Shown in pieces: positions 26,728 through 39,724 of a DNA stretch of 64,000 nt. The notes below the pieces were generated by a model. The model saw only the letters and a list, made by a program, of their open reading frames with translations. It did not search any database and had not been told where the DNA came from. Source of the DNA: Theropithecus gelada (Eukaryota; Chordata; Mammalia; Primates; Cercopithecidae); contig NC_037670.1 in assembly GCF_003255815.1 (NCBI RefSeq), positions 59,034,724 through 59,098,723 on the forward strand, read 5' to 3'. Position numbers and translations under genes: made by a program. Each line of letters opens with the position of its first letter. Positions within the stretch are counted from its first letter, which is position 1.

Positions 26728-27163
26728 AGGATGATGTCGTTTGGATCTGTGCCCCCACCCAAATCTTGTGTTGAATTGTAATCCCCAATGTTGGAGGTGG
26801 GGCTGATTGGGAGGTGACTGAATCATAGGAGTGAGTTTCTCATGAACAGTTTAGCGCCATACCCTCGGTGCTGTTCTTGTGATAGTGAGTTGTCGTGAGA
26901 GCTGGCTGTTTAAAAGCATGTGGCACCTCCTCTTTCACTCTGTCTTTTGCTCCTGCTCTGGTCGTGTGACATGCCTCCTCTCCCTTTACCTTCAGCCATG
27001 ATGATTGTAAGTTTTCTGAGGCCTCCCCAGAAGCCGAGCAGATGTCACCATGCTTCCTGTACAGCCTGCAGAACCATGAGCCAGTCAAACCTCTTTTCAT
27101 TACAAATTATTTTGAGTTTGCTCAAGTATTTCTTTATACCAGTGCAAGAACAAGCTAATATAG
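26728..27163 (+). repeat. THE1/MST-type MaLR LTR
   Basis: Landmarks in order: TGCCCCCACCCAAATCTTGT, TTGTGATAGTGAGTTGTCGT, CAGCCATGATGATTGTAAGT, TTTCTGAGGCCTCCCCAGAA and CAAGAACAAGCTAATATAG. The full LTR length is present. Confidence 0.87.
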
Positions 27164-27779
27164 AGGGTAAATATAAACAGAAATAACAGAATTTCTAAAA
27201 TACAGGGATGTATTTCTAACATTATAGGGATAAAAACACTATACATCATGTTAGATGACTTTAAAGTAGTAACCAGAGAAAAAGTCAAAGCCTTAAAAAT
27301 GCATGATAATAAACATACACTAATATAAAATAAATGAATTTAAATTCTTTAGGAGCTAGAAAATGAGCAAATATAAATAAACCAAAATAAAACACAAGAA
27401 AGAAAATAGTAAAGGTAAAAACAGAAACCAATTAGGTGGATAATGACAGATAGCATATTAAGATTATAAATAAAATCTTCATTAAAAAATTACAAAATGA
27501 ATAAATTATCATTTAGTTTAGTCAAGAAGAGAGGATAAAACACAAGTATAAAAATTAGTAAATGCAAAGGAGGGTATAACTATCAATATAGAAAACTTAA
27601 ATTTAAAAACTTTTAAACCATTGCACCACACCTCTGTACAAATTAATTTGAAATTTTACTTAAAATGAGTGATGTCTTAAAAAATATCTCACTTATCAAA
27701 ATGGATCCCCATAGTGACAGAAAGCTTAAATACATCAATTTTTATTTAAAAAAGAGAAAATAATAAAGACAGTAGCCTG

Positions 27780-29160
27780 AGTTGGTGTCACAAGAGTGAG
27801 TATTCTACCAAAAGGTGAAGCAAATAGTTTCAATGCCATATAAACTGCTTCAGGTAATAGAAAATAAACTGTCAAATTCATTTGAAAAATTAAATATAAT
27901 GTTAATATCTATATCTGATAAAGATAACCCCCTCAAAAGGAAATTTCAGCTGAATAACTCTCATAAATATTGTTGCAAAAATTGTAATTCTAAATAAAAT
28001 ACAATGTAAATAAATTTCAATTGAATATTATGAGTACATCATGACCAATCATGAAATATAACAGTAATGTCCAAAAGTTTCAATATGAGAAACTCTCTTT
28101 GCATAGTTCACCATATCGTTAGACCTAAGGAGGGGCTATGTTTATCCCATAAATGCTGAAAAAATCTTTAACAAAATTCAACAAACTTTCTTAAGAAAAC
28201 ATTCACGAATATAGCAATGGAGGCATTTCCTTAACATATGGAGAAGTGTGTGGGCATTATATACATATATATATATTAAATAAAACGGCATATATGTCAT
28301 ACTGTGCATGTCAGCACAACTGTGTGTGTGTCTGCCCTAAAGCCAGCATCTTACTTAATGGGAAATCACCAAAGCCATTTCCATTAAGTCAGGCACAAGG
28401 TTAAGTATTAGCACTAAATTTAACAAGAAAGTTTTAGCAAAAGAAAATTTTAATAAACTTGACTTTAAAAAACTTAAAATGTATTTCTGAAAGTATACAA
28501 AAGTGGATGTGAACAAATGGAAAGTCATCTCTTGTTCTTTAATAGGTTGTCTCAATATCATCATCATATCAATTATTGATAAATTAATTTGAAAAATTAA
28601 TGTAATTTCAGTAACCATGCCAACAAGATTTTCTGGAGGTGGATTATTTCATTCTAAAGTTATATGGAAAATTAATCATAGAAAAATAACTAAGAAAATA
28701 GAAAATATTTGAAGAGGAAGTAGTGAAAATGTAAAAGTTTACCAATACACTTTTGTGGCAAGGCTTTGGGGAAATCCTATTTTGAACTCATGTATTATTG
28801 CTAAGGATGCAAGTTGATAAAGTCCCTGGGGAACTAAACTTGGCAATATAAGCATAGTTACACATGCATTTACCTGTGACCCACCAGTTCTACTTCTAGG
28901 AATTTACCCTGAATATACACCTTCAAAAGTATGAAAATGCATATGCGTAAGTTTATTTGTGATTTTGAAATATTGATAACTGCCTCAAGGCTCAAACATA
29001 GGAGACTGTGATATGCGCATACGATGAAGTACTCCATAAAGACATCGAAGATGTCCAGGATGCATATGGGAAGCTTGGCAAGACATTTGTAAATTGTAAA
29101 ATAATATGTAGCATGTGACATATTACGTATTATCTAAAAAAGAAAAGCATTAAATAAACA
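27780..29160 (+). repeat. Degenerate old L1/HAL1
   Basis: Pieces of an ancient L1 are recognisable: GTTTATCCCATAAATGCTGA, AAATTCAACAAACTTTC, and TTCTACTTCTAGGAATTTAC near 28890. Ends and subfamily are uncertain. Confidence 0.6.
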
Positions 29161-29929
29161 TACACTAATCTGATTATTTTTGCAGAGAAACACATGAAGC
29201 ATAATGCATTGCTTACCTACAAAACTAACTAATGAGTTGCAAATCATTGATTAAAATGGAAATTCATGAGTTTATATTTACAGTGAATAGATAACAGCAT
29301 CAAAAAATAAATAATAAATAAAGAAGCACAATCAATAAATAAATGTTGAAGAAGAGAGGAGTCTTTTGTATGACAGAATTTTAACCATTTGCTGATAAAA
29401 TGTATGCTGGAGTTGGAAAATTCCCATATTGCACCCATCATACTAAAGATGAACTTATTTAAGAATCATCAGTAGATGCTAAATTGGAGGCAAGGGAGTT
29501 GTTTGATTTGGCTGAAAGTTAGAAATTTCGGTAGTCTGAAAGTGTGTCAGTACAGATTGCATGTTATTTTTAATAGATAAAATAGTAAATAGAAGTCCAC
29601 AACAAGAACAAAATACAACACAAAACCTTGACCAGATCATCAAATGTAATATCCAGAAAATGCCAAATAATATCACGCACCTCTGAACATGATGAAAACA
29701 TACTATCGCTTTTTTAATATACCAATGGGCTGCATAACCTGCATCTAACCAAAAGAAAAACCTCAGACAAACCTAAATTGAAAGACACGCTACAAAATAA
29801 ATAAATATCAATATTATGAGGAACAAAGAAAGGCTAAAAAAACTATATCAGTTTAAAGTGTCCCCAAAAAGTGGAAAACTAAATGCACTACAAAATCCTG
29901 AACTGCATCCTCTATGGGACGAAAAAAAA

Positions 29930-31010
29930 ATGCAAAAGATATTACTAGAACAATTTCAGGAAACTGCAATATGGACTGTAGATTAGGTGAAAGGATTATG
30001 TCATGTTAAGTTGCTTGAATTTGGTAACTGTTCGGTGGTATTTGGAAAGCACACACGGACATATTAAGGGACAAAATGCATGATATATACAAGCTCATTA
30101 AGAGTAAAAGGAGCTCTGTATGTATATTTTACTATGTAATATGGTATATATACATTTCCTATCTGCTTACCCATCATCTGTATCTGTTTAGAGAGGATGG
30201 AAAAGCAATTATGGCAAAATAGTAAAATTTGTTGAATCTGGGTAAAGAGCTTCTACTATTCTAGCAGCTTTTCTGCAATTTTTAAATATTCAAAATAAGA
30301 TATTTAATATGAAGCATAAACACAAACGACAGGACAAATTTGCAAAGGCAGTTTGGCAGAAATATTATTAATATATAATGAGTTTTTATGATTCAAAGAA
30401 TTTGGATACACTGATAAAAAGGGTAATAAATGACATTAATGGATATGTTACAAAAGAAATCAAATGCGTATAAACATTATGTTTTTTCTCTATAGAAATC
30501 CAATAATACAAAAATAAAAAATACTGTTATCAGTGAAACTCATTAATTTGTGGTTTGCTTTATTTGTAAATGCTAAAATGTCTGGAAAGGCCCAGGTACA
30601 TAATGCTCATGGAAGCTTAATTTGCTACAAGCTTTGAAGAAAGTAATTTGGCAGTATTTATCAGGATCATTAAAAATGTTTATATACTCTAGTCAATTAA
30701 TCCCATTTCTGTAATTATTTTTTAAATAAAATGATCTAGAAGGCAATCAAAAGTTGGTGTACATAAAGATTTTCATTGTACCACTTTAATAATATGGAAG
30801 AAATGAAAATATACTAAATATTTGTTGATCAATCATCTTATTAGGCTGTTCCAAAATAATGTAAAATAAAAGCAAATTGTTGGGAGGAGATCAGCAGATA
30901 CAGCTATATCTAAATTTTTGACTAAAATAATGGAATATTATAAAGATTCTAAAATAATAGCCTTTATATAACAGTTATTCCTGTAAAAATGTATTTTATG
31001 TGAAATAAAT
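29930..31010 (+). repeat. Possible old L1 3' UTR fragments
   Basis: Weak L1ME-like signatures: GCAATATGGACTGTAGATTA, TTGCTTGAATTTGGTAACTG, and TTGTTGAATCTGGGTAAAGA near 30230. The part from 30540 is AT-rich with only faint LINE resemblance. Confidence 0.4.
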
Positions 31011-31329
31011 GACATAGTATGGGTAAACTATCTCTATTTGGACTTCCGTATATGGAAGTACTGATTGGAAGAAAAACTTAGTTCACTTCAGATGGAAGTA
31101 TCAGGAAAAATTTAAGTAATAGCTACATGTGATTGGACATGTTGTGTCTATTCTGCAGGTGGAAATACAACTCAAATGGTTCAGGAGGACGTGCAATGTT
31201 ATCCGCAAGAAACCAGGTGAAAAGCGGAGTGCTGCATTATATTAGCATTTCTGTAGCTGTAAGTGTACATATAGCCAAGATCACAGGTGACACTCAACCA
31301 GATGGAGTTGAATGCCCTCAAGGATGAAA

Positions 31330-34300
31330 TTCTGACAACAGTTCAAGTTGCCGTGGACACATGTCCTACTTCTCTTATCATTGACCATATAATGTGTAAT
31401 CATAACATAAAGTGAATGGTAATCAGTAGTGGACAACATCCAATAGAGTCAGCATCTCCTTGAGGAAGGTCAGATGAAGAGTGTGGGAGAAGTTGGTACA
31501 GTGGACAAAGATGGGAGATGAGACAGTGGATTGCAGGTGCTGCCTGTGTTCCACAGACCTTTCTCACTGTGTAGTCAAAAGCTATCCACCAATTAGTTGT
31601 CTTTAAATCCACATTTTCTCCCTTATATAGCTACCTTGGAAGAATTATAAACTGAAAAGTTGTAGAGCTCATGCTTCTGGTGTGTGTTTTATTGATTGGG
31701 TTACTAGCATGTGTAGCAAAGTTGTGTTTTGATTATTCTCTAACCATTGGGCTCACCAAAAATACTTGAATACACAAAAGATAGAGCAAATGGTTGGGAG
31801 AAGACCAACAGATATAACTATATCTAAAATTTTACTGAGCTATAATTATATATTATGTATGATTATCTCACATGAAAATAATTTAAAGTAGGTGATTTAT
31901 TAAAGATCTATGGTCTCCCAAAACTGCACTGTTTGATCAACTGATTTTTATTTACTTTTTAGTATTTAGTTTTTCATTTATAAAAAAATTGAAATTTAAA
32001 CTTTATGTAATATTCTAATGTCTTGGCCGTGTTCTCATTGCATCAATGTACCCTGTATAATCATAAAAATAGCGGAAGGAGAATATCCTTCCAGTCCTCT
32101 CCCACTCCTGTCCCCAGAAAACCAAGCAGGAGGTGATGAGGAAATTTCGAGGAGAGGAATTATTCAGCTTCACAATATGACAAAATTGTAAATGTTTAAT
32201 CTGCTGTTCCTCTGGTTCTTTACTTATGAACTCAGACACAAAAGTAGAAGAACGATCTGTTTATGTATAAAAAGCAGTTAGCAAAATTGTATTTCATTTC
32301 ATTATGCACAGGATTTAAAATCTTATACAATGTTTGCTTTGTTCAATTAATTCTTACTCCACAAGCAAGTGACATCTATTTAGAATTAGATTCTAGAATG
32401 GTATTTTGAGCCAGGTTAATCAGAAAGAAAGACATTTTGTAAGTAATTCTCTAAACTATAGCCCTAAATACACAGAGTCTGTCACTTTGTTTGCAGTGAC
32501 CTCACTAAGAATTATATTTGGCATCCGACCTGCACTGAATGACTCTCATCACTGTATTCACATTGCCCCTAGCTCCCTTGCATATTTACAATTCATGGGA
32601 ATTTTGTTTCATGGAATTCAATCCTAATTATTGTACAGAGCAGTCTATAAGCTACAGTAGTAGATTGTTTTGTCACTTGCAGCAATCAGTGCCTGTCTCT
32701 AGGGAGACATTCCACTCACGTATCTGTTCTTCGGTCTCACATCGAGACTCTTCACAGTTCAGGCGCTAATGATCTTTGCCACCAAACACTTATGTTCACA
32801 CCATTTTAAAAGCAGTTTTAAATCCTTGGGCAATTGGTCAAATGCTTCTTCTGGCTATTTTCTTGGTAAGCGGGCTCTTTTTCATTAAAAAGGGACTCAG
32901 AATCACATGATGTAGAAGACAATAATTTTTTTATCCTTAACAGCGTTACAAAATCACATACACACACATATATAAATTGAAATTTGCTGTAGCTCAGAAT
33001 TACGAAAATGTGTTTGACTTTTATTATTATTGTGGCATTTTTAGTGATCTCTATAGAAATGGAACAGATGGCTTCATGTTATAATGGAAGAACAATTATC
33101 ATTAAGTGGGTAATGATCTACAACGTGTGAGAAAGAGAAAAATATAAAATTCTTTTTATAGGTTTTGATGAGACATTTCTTTCATGTATAGTTAATAATT
33201 CTGTGCACTGCTCTATAATTTTGGGGGGATAATGGCAAACATGTAGATTGAAAATATGTGCAAAGCTTTACTCACAATGGTGTGAGTTCCCACCAATCTT
33301 CACACCCTCTGTTACACTATCACCCCTGCTTACGTTCTAGAGTCATACCAGAAATAAGCACAGGACAATGTGGGAATGGCGCCTAAAACCTTGTACAAGG
33401 TAGAAATACAGCACAGAGGAAGGATTCACTCTCTTAAAGGTTGTTGGCTGGGTGCAAGTCATGAAATAATGTTGTGAAGAAATTTAGAGGCAGCAGCGTG
33501 GAAGAAATCAGCATAAGAACATTCAATCAAATCATGTTCAGTAACTGCAAATGGAAGGCATTGTTCATAGGGCACAGAAACCAGTGCTTTTTGCAGATGA
33601 AGAGGGGAGCAAGAAACTGACGAGGTGGGAGAAGCAGTTCTCTTCTCAATATATCTCTGGGCTTAAAAATATTCTTGGCCCTACTTCACCACTGCCAAAT
33701 CATTTCTTGGCTAGTGTCGAAAGTTTACCTAGCTCTTCTAGCCCACAATACCACCCAGAAGCATCAGAGACTTTCCTCTGGAACCCACTAGGATACTAAA
33801 GCTATCTGGGCCCCTGATACAGGTCAGGAAAAGCATTTGCATGATTCCTAGGGATTAGCATTTCAGGAAGAAGTAGAGGTAACCCACAGAGCCTAGAAAA
33901 AAGTATGAAATTTACCTAAGTGTGATTTTTTTTTTTTTTTTTTTTTTTTTGCTCATGCCTCTTACGACTGTGACCCTTGGGCACTGTCCAAATGATATGC
34001 TTTCCAAGGACTAGTCATTTTATCATCTGATCTGAATGCATTCTCTTTCTCATTTCCCAGTTGTAAACTTTACTCCCAATCTCTAATGTGTCCAATGGAA
34101 TGGTTATTTCACTCTCAACAAATTTCCCTGAACTTTCACCTCTTCAGCAAATTTGAGACTTATCTCCTCACTTAAGCCGAAACATTTTGACACCTTGCTT
34201 GAAACAACACTGCTTTCTCTAACCCTCCATGTACCACCTGGTAGGAAATGGTGCTGTCCTCTACTGAGTGGTTCCTGACAAAATTGAGGATCAATCAGAC

Positions 34301-34994
34301 AAGCTCATGCAGAAATATCACCTTGTCTTATTCATTGTTTTTTATTTTTCATACAAACTTTTTCTCTTGGTCATTTTCTCAGATCCAATCTTACTTTCCA
34401 CTTTTATTCCTGAACAAGCTTGTTGGCTTAAATATCCAACATCTCCGGCATTTAGCAATCCTTAAATTCCACTTTCTAAACCTATTCTCAGAGCCACTTT
34501 GTGGGTCTTGTTATTTCAAGTCTGCTCCACCTTTAAGATGTTAAATTGCTAAGTATTTCAGTCCTCCAATTCTTCTTTGTTCAAAATGCTGCAATCCTGC
34601 TTCAACATGTCTCAGGACTTCATGAAGATACTCACTCCATTGCCCCTGTGATTTTCTCCTTCTCTTCCGCGCAAGTTGAGATTGCATAATCTTATATTCT
34701 AACTATTCTCTTGCTTTTACCACTTTGATGATTTTTTTCACATATATCTTAAAAACCTAAACACTTTCATAGCTAAATATTTATGGAAAAACTGAAATAA
34801 CCATTCAGGCTTTTGGCCACTTCAAATGTATGACTCCCAATCTGAGTTGGGCATAATTACCTATTTATTTGTAATTTTCTAAGTCAATACACACTCTTCT
34901 TAGTCAGTAGTCCCAAATATTTTTGACTCATATTTCTCTATATAATATAATGTTCTTCACTATGACACAGATTAACAAATAGTCCATCTGCTAA
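31330..34994. other. No recognised gene
   Basis: AT-rich, with a T25 run at 33927 and no clear repeat bodies. An 82-codon frame at 33551-33799 has no domain support. Confidence 0.45.
33927..33951. repeat. T25 homopolymer
   Basis: A run of about 25 T. No clear retroposon body follows it. Confidence 0.9.
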
Positions 34995-37437
34995 GAACTA
35001 TTTTACCTGTACTCAGACAAGGCTGGGTACAAAGTCAATTAATATAATCTATCACATCAATAGACTAAAAAAAATAAAATTACATGATCATGTCAATAGC
35101 TACAAGAAAAAGCATGATAAAATTTAGCAACCACTCATGATAAAAACTCTTAGTAAACCAGGGATAGAGTTTGAAATCTACAGAGGGGAACTTTCTCAAC
35201 TTGATAAATAATATCTACAAGAAAACTACAGCTAACATCATATTTAATGATAAGAAACTCAAAGCTTCTTCTCTAAGATAAGGAACAAGGCAAGGATATC
35301 TCCTGCTACCAATGTTTTCAATATCATGCTGGAAGTATCAGCTCATGTAAGAGAAAAAAAAGGGACTGGGGAATAAAAGTGTACAGATTTGCAAGAAAAA
35401 ATAAAACTGCCCTTATTCACAGAAGACGTAATCCACCGTATAGAAAATCTAAAAAATCAAGATCTAAATTCTTGTAATTAATAAGCCATTACTGCAAGGC
35501 ATACCTGCATGAACAAGTAGAATTTAGATTGAACAATTCAATGCCATTTATATTAGCACTTGCCCCAAAAAAGAAGCACTTGTATATGACAAAATACGCA
35601 CAAGAGATATTTAAGGAGAACTACAAAATTCTTATGAAAGAAATAACAGAACTAAATAAATGAAGAGATATTCCTTTATTTTGGATAAGAAAACTCATTA
35701 TTGTCAAGCTGTCTGTTCTTCCCAACTTAACATATAGAGTCAATGCAATCATAATAAAAATCCAAACAAGTTAATTTGTGGGTGTCCACACACTGACACT
35801 AAAGTATACAAAAAGAGAGAAAAGACCCAGCATAGCCAACACGATATTAAAGGAGAGTGAAGTTAGAGGACTGACACTATTGGACTTCAAAATTTACTTT
35901 AGAGTGCTGGTAATCAAGACAGTATAATATTGGCAAAAGAATAGACAAATAGATCAATGGAACGGTCTAGATATACCAGAAATAGATCCACATCAATACA
36001 GTCAGTTGATCTTTGACAAAAAAGAAAAGGCAATAAAATGAAGAAAAAATAGACTTTTCAACAAATGATGCTGGAAGAAGTGAACATTCATATGCAAAAA
36101 AAGGGAATCTAGACACAGGTCTTATACCCTTCACAAAAATTAACTCAAATTGAATCATAGACCTACATGTAGAACACAAAGTTATAAAACTCCTAAAATA
36201 TAACATAGGAGTAGATTACCTAGGATTTGGCACTTTTTAGATATAACACCAAAGGTACAATCTATGAAACAAATAATTAATAAACTGAACTTTATTTTAA
36301 ATATATATATATACACACATATATGCTCTGTAGAAAACCATTTTTAAGAAAATAAAAAGAGAAGCCCCAGCCTGGAAGAAAATATTTGTAAATTACATAT
36401 CTGATAAAGGACTATTATCCAAAATATGCAAAGAGCACTTAAAACTAAATAATAAGAAAAAACAACTCTATTAAAAATTGGGTGAAAGTCCTCAACAGAC
36501 TCCTCACCAAAGAGGTTATATGGATGACAAATACACACCTAAAAAGATGCTCCATGTCATATGTTATCAGGAGAATGCAAAATAAAATGAAAGAAAGGTA
36601 CTTCATACCTATTAGAATTACCAGTATTCAGAACACTGGAAACAGCAAATGCTGGCAAGGATGTGGCACAAGAACTCCCAGTCATTGCTGATGGGAAGGC
36701 AAAATGGTGCTACTACCTTGGAAAACATTTGGTTGCTTCTTACGAAACTAAACACACTCTTACACCACATTCCAACCATCATATTCATTGGTATTTACCC
36801 TTATAAGTTAAATATTTATGTCCACATCAAAACCTCCACATAGATTTTTATAGTAGCTTTACCCATAAGTTTCAAAACTTAGAAGCAACCAAGATATCCT
36901 TTAGTAGATGAATGAATTAAACCTTGGTGGTACATTCAGAAAATAGAATAGTATTCAACAGTAAAAAATGAGCTATTGAGTAATGAAAATACGTGGAGAA
37001 AACTTAACTCTATATTACTAATTGAGGGAAGTCAATCTGAAAATGCTACATACTGTATGATTCCAAATATATGACACTTTGGGAAATGCAAAAATACAGA
37101 GACAACAACAAGTTCAGTAGTTCCAGAAGTCAGGGATGAGGGAGGGAAGTCTGTGATGCTATAACGGTAAATACATGTCATTATACGTTTGTCCAAAACT
37201 CACAGAATGCACAACATCAAGAGTGACCCTTATCTAAATTGTAGACTTTGGGTTTGAATGATGTGTTAATGTAGGTTGATCAATTGTAACAAATGTACCA
37301 CTCTGGTGGGTAAGTTGATAATGAAAGAGATTGCATGTGTGGTTGCAGGTGGTACATGTGAAATCTCTGTGCCTTCTTCTCAATGTTGTTATGAAATGAA
37401 AACTACTCCAAGAAGTATTCTATTAAAAGTAATAATT
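34995..37437 (+). repeat. Old L1M ORF2 and 3' UTR, ~2.4 kb
   Basis: Degenerate but continuous L1 in the plus direction. The RT-region landmark is CATCAATAGACT; later parts include ATTGGCAAAAGAATAGACAA, the ORF2 end region (ACTCCTCACCAAAGAGG) and an L1MC-like 3' UTR (ATGTAGGTTGATCAATTGTA, CCACTCTGGTGGGTAAG). No long reading frame survives. Confidence 0.87.
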
Positions 37438-37760
37438 GACTGGGCGTGGTGGCTCACGTCCAGCACTTTGGGAGGCTGAGGAAAGCGGATCACCTGAGGT
37501 CATGAGTTCCAGACCAGCCTGACCAACATGGAAAATCCCTGTTTCTACTAAAAACACAAAATTAGTCAGGCATGGTGGCGGGCACCTGTAATCCCAGCTA
37601 CTTGGGAGGCTGAGGCAGGAGAAATGCTTGAACCCAGGAGGCAGAGGTTGCTGTGAGCTGTGATCACGCCATTGCACTCCAGACTGGGCAACAAGAGCAA
37701 AACTCCGTCTCAATAAAATAAAATAAAATAATAAAATAAAATAAAATAGTAACATAAAAT
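37438..37760 (+). mobile_element. AluS with (AAAAT)n tail
   Basis: Dimeric Alu with AluS-like bases and a small deletion in the first promoter region. The tail has become an AAAAT repeat. The target duplication is AAAAGTAATAATT at 37425-37437 and 37761-37773. It landed in or at the tail of the old L1 ending near 37437. Confidence 0.92.
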
Positions 37761-38196
37761 AAAAGTAATAATTATTGTAAGGGGTGAGGTTAGAATCTGT
37801 AAACTGTGGAGTATCGTCTTGAGATTTAGTGAGAAGAGCACCATGCAGTCTTCTTCTGATTTCTCTGTGGAACTGCTGGAATGTCACTCAGGAAATGTCA
37901 TTGTGGGTCGGAAATCACAGATTTAGGAATCTTTTCAGGGAAAGATTTGTGAGTTCTCTTGGTTGTATTGAATTAATGTACCTAAAGTGTCCCAATGTAA
38001 ATGCACAGTAGTCCACTGGATGTACTCAACACGTAATCATGGGTTGCATAGAGACAACTGAGATTCATCATAATGAATTTGGGGTTCATTTTATTGGTGA
38101 GGGCAAGTTCACCCAGGAATTGTACATACAGTGAAGAAACAGCTTAATATAGAATCCTGAAGGCAACTGGCATTTAATGTTTGAAAGAAGGAAAAG

Positions 38197-38475
38197 GGGC
38201 CGGCATGGGGGCACAATCTATTATCCCAGCACTTGGGGAGCCTGAGGCAGGAGGACTGCTTGAGCTCAGAAGTTTGAGACCAGTCTGGTCAAACCCTGTC
38301 TGTACAAAAATGAAAAAATTAGCTGGGCATGGTTGCATGCACCTGTGGTCCCAGCTACTCGAGAAGCTGAGGTGGGAAGCTGAGGACTGGAGCCCAGGAG
38401 ATCCAGGCTGCAGTGAGCTGAGATGACACTACTGCACTCCAACCGGGGCTACAGAACAAGACTATATCTCAAAAG
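38197..38475 (+). mobile_element. AluJ
   Basis: Divergent dimeric Alu with AluJ traits (GCTTGAGCTCAGAAGTTTGA, GTCTGTACAAAAATG) and a diverged A-rich tail. Short AAGGAAAAGG-like sequence flanks both ends, but the target duplication is not certain. Confidence 0.85.
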
Positions 38476-38779
38476 CCCAAAAACAAAAACAAAGAAAAAA
38501 GGAAAGGCACCCCACAAAAGAGTCAGAAAAGCAACAGAATTAAAACTAGAAAAATAGATTTGCATAACCATAGGATGGATGAGTTTGAGAAATAGGAGCG
38601 TATCTATGCAGCATCTAATAATGGAGAAAAGAAAGGAGTTTTGTTTAGGACCATTCTTACTTTTCAGTACCCATGAGGCATCCAGTGGCATGCCATTTTT
38701 TTCAAAAGAAAAAATGAAAACTCAGTTCTAGAAATCTCAGGCTTTTTCTTTGAAATAATTTTGTTTTTTCAGAAGAGTT

Positions 38780-39003
38780 GTAAACGTAGTACAGAGTTTC
38801 TGTAAACATGTCACCCAGCTTCCCCTTATGTTAACATCTTACATAACCCAGGAATATTTATCAAACTGAGAAATCCACATTGGCACAATACTAATGCAAT
38901 ACTGGTGCCTTTATTCACATTTCACTTTTTCCACTAATGTCCTTTTCACTAATGTCCTTTGATGCACTCCAGGATGAAGCATTGTATTCCCTTGTTATCT
39001 TTC
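38780..39003. repeat. Old LINE-like repeat, left part (provirus host repeat)
   Basis: The sequence resembles an old interspersed repeat, probably of L1ME type (class uncertain). It appears to continue at 39363-39469 and then at 46152-46350 after the MLT1-type LTR and the provirus are removed. Confidence 0.45.
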
Positions 39004-39362
39004 ATTAGGTTCTGTCTTTGCCAATCAGGCTTTCATAAGAAAAGTACCAGAGACTGAGTGTCTTAAAAAACAGTTATTTGTCTGAGCTCTCAGGGTTGGG
39101 AAGTTCAAGCTCAAGGCCCTGGAATACGTGGCATCTGATGAGGACACTTTCTGGTTTGCAGATAGCTGTCTTCTCACATTGTATCTTCCTATGGTGGACA
39201 GTGAAGGATCTGGTCCTGTCTCTTCTTCTTTATAAATGCACAAGTCCCATGACCACTCTCATGACCACCTTGCTCCTGAAGGCCTCACCTCCTAATGCCA
39301 TCACATTGTGATTGAGGATTTCAGCATATGAGTTTTGGAGTGACATATTTAGTTCAGCTAAT
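39004..39362 (-). repeat. MLT1-type MaLR LTR
   Basis: The region has the reversed MLT1 pattern: AAGTACCAGAGACTG near the left, CATTGTATCTTCC in the middle, and CCTCACCTCCTAATGCCATCACATT towards the end. It sits inside the older LINE-like sequence. Confidence 0.65.
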
Positions 39363-39469
39363 ACCCTTCCCTGGTCTGTTACAGTTGTGTCTTTCCTGCT
39401 CTTTTATTGTCATGATACTTTTGAAGAATATTGGTCAGATATTTTGTAGAATGTCCTTCGGTATGGATT
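39363..39469. repeat. Old LINE-like repeat, middle part
   Basis: This resumes the repeat of 38780-39003 (CTGGTCTGTTACAGTTGTGT, then TTTTGTAGAATGTCCTTCGG) and is cut by the provirus at GATT. Confidence 0.45.
39466..39469. repeat. Proviral target-site duplication, left copy (GATT)
   Basis: GATT directly precedes the LTR terminal TG. The same four bases follow the other LTR at 46148-46151. Confidence 0.88.
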
Positions 39470-39724
39470 TGTTATGCCCAGACCGTTTATTCCCTGAAGA
39501 AGACCACCAGAGTCCAGAGTCAAAGCTAAGCAGCAAGGATCTTTATTACAGGTTCGAACCTGGAACTCTCACTCGCTCGCGAAACGAGACGGGCAGGAGA
39601 GCTCCCCCACTGAGCTCCGAACAGTGTTATATAGTCTAAGAAAAGTGGGCATAGAATTATTATACAAATCAGATGTATGATTGGCTAGTGTTTGAACAAG
39701 GCGATTTGGCTAACTATGATTGGT
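39470..39724 (-). repeat. 3' LTR, truncated (R-U5 and part of U3)
   Basis: These 255 bp align without gaps to 45612-45866 of the 5' LTR with 5 substitutions by eye: one each near 39495, 39519 and 39571, and an adjacent pair near 39580. The outer boundary is intact, with TG at 39470 next to GATT. The inner boundary is abrupt: past 39724 the sequence is env rather than U3, so about 281 bp of U3 plus the polypurine tract are missing. TATA (39627-39633) and AATAAA (complement of 39542-39547) remain. Confidence 0.95.

Noticed and set aside
37423..37887. 154-codon minus-strand frame
   Set aside because: Translation of antisense Alu sequence (SPRLECS/GVQW-type peptides), not a gene.
38930..38965. 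Tandem copy of CACTAATGTCCTTT
   Set aside because: A short local duplication inside an old repeat; replication slippage is a sufficient explanation.
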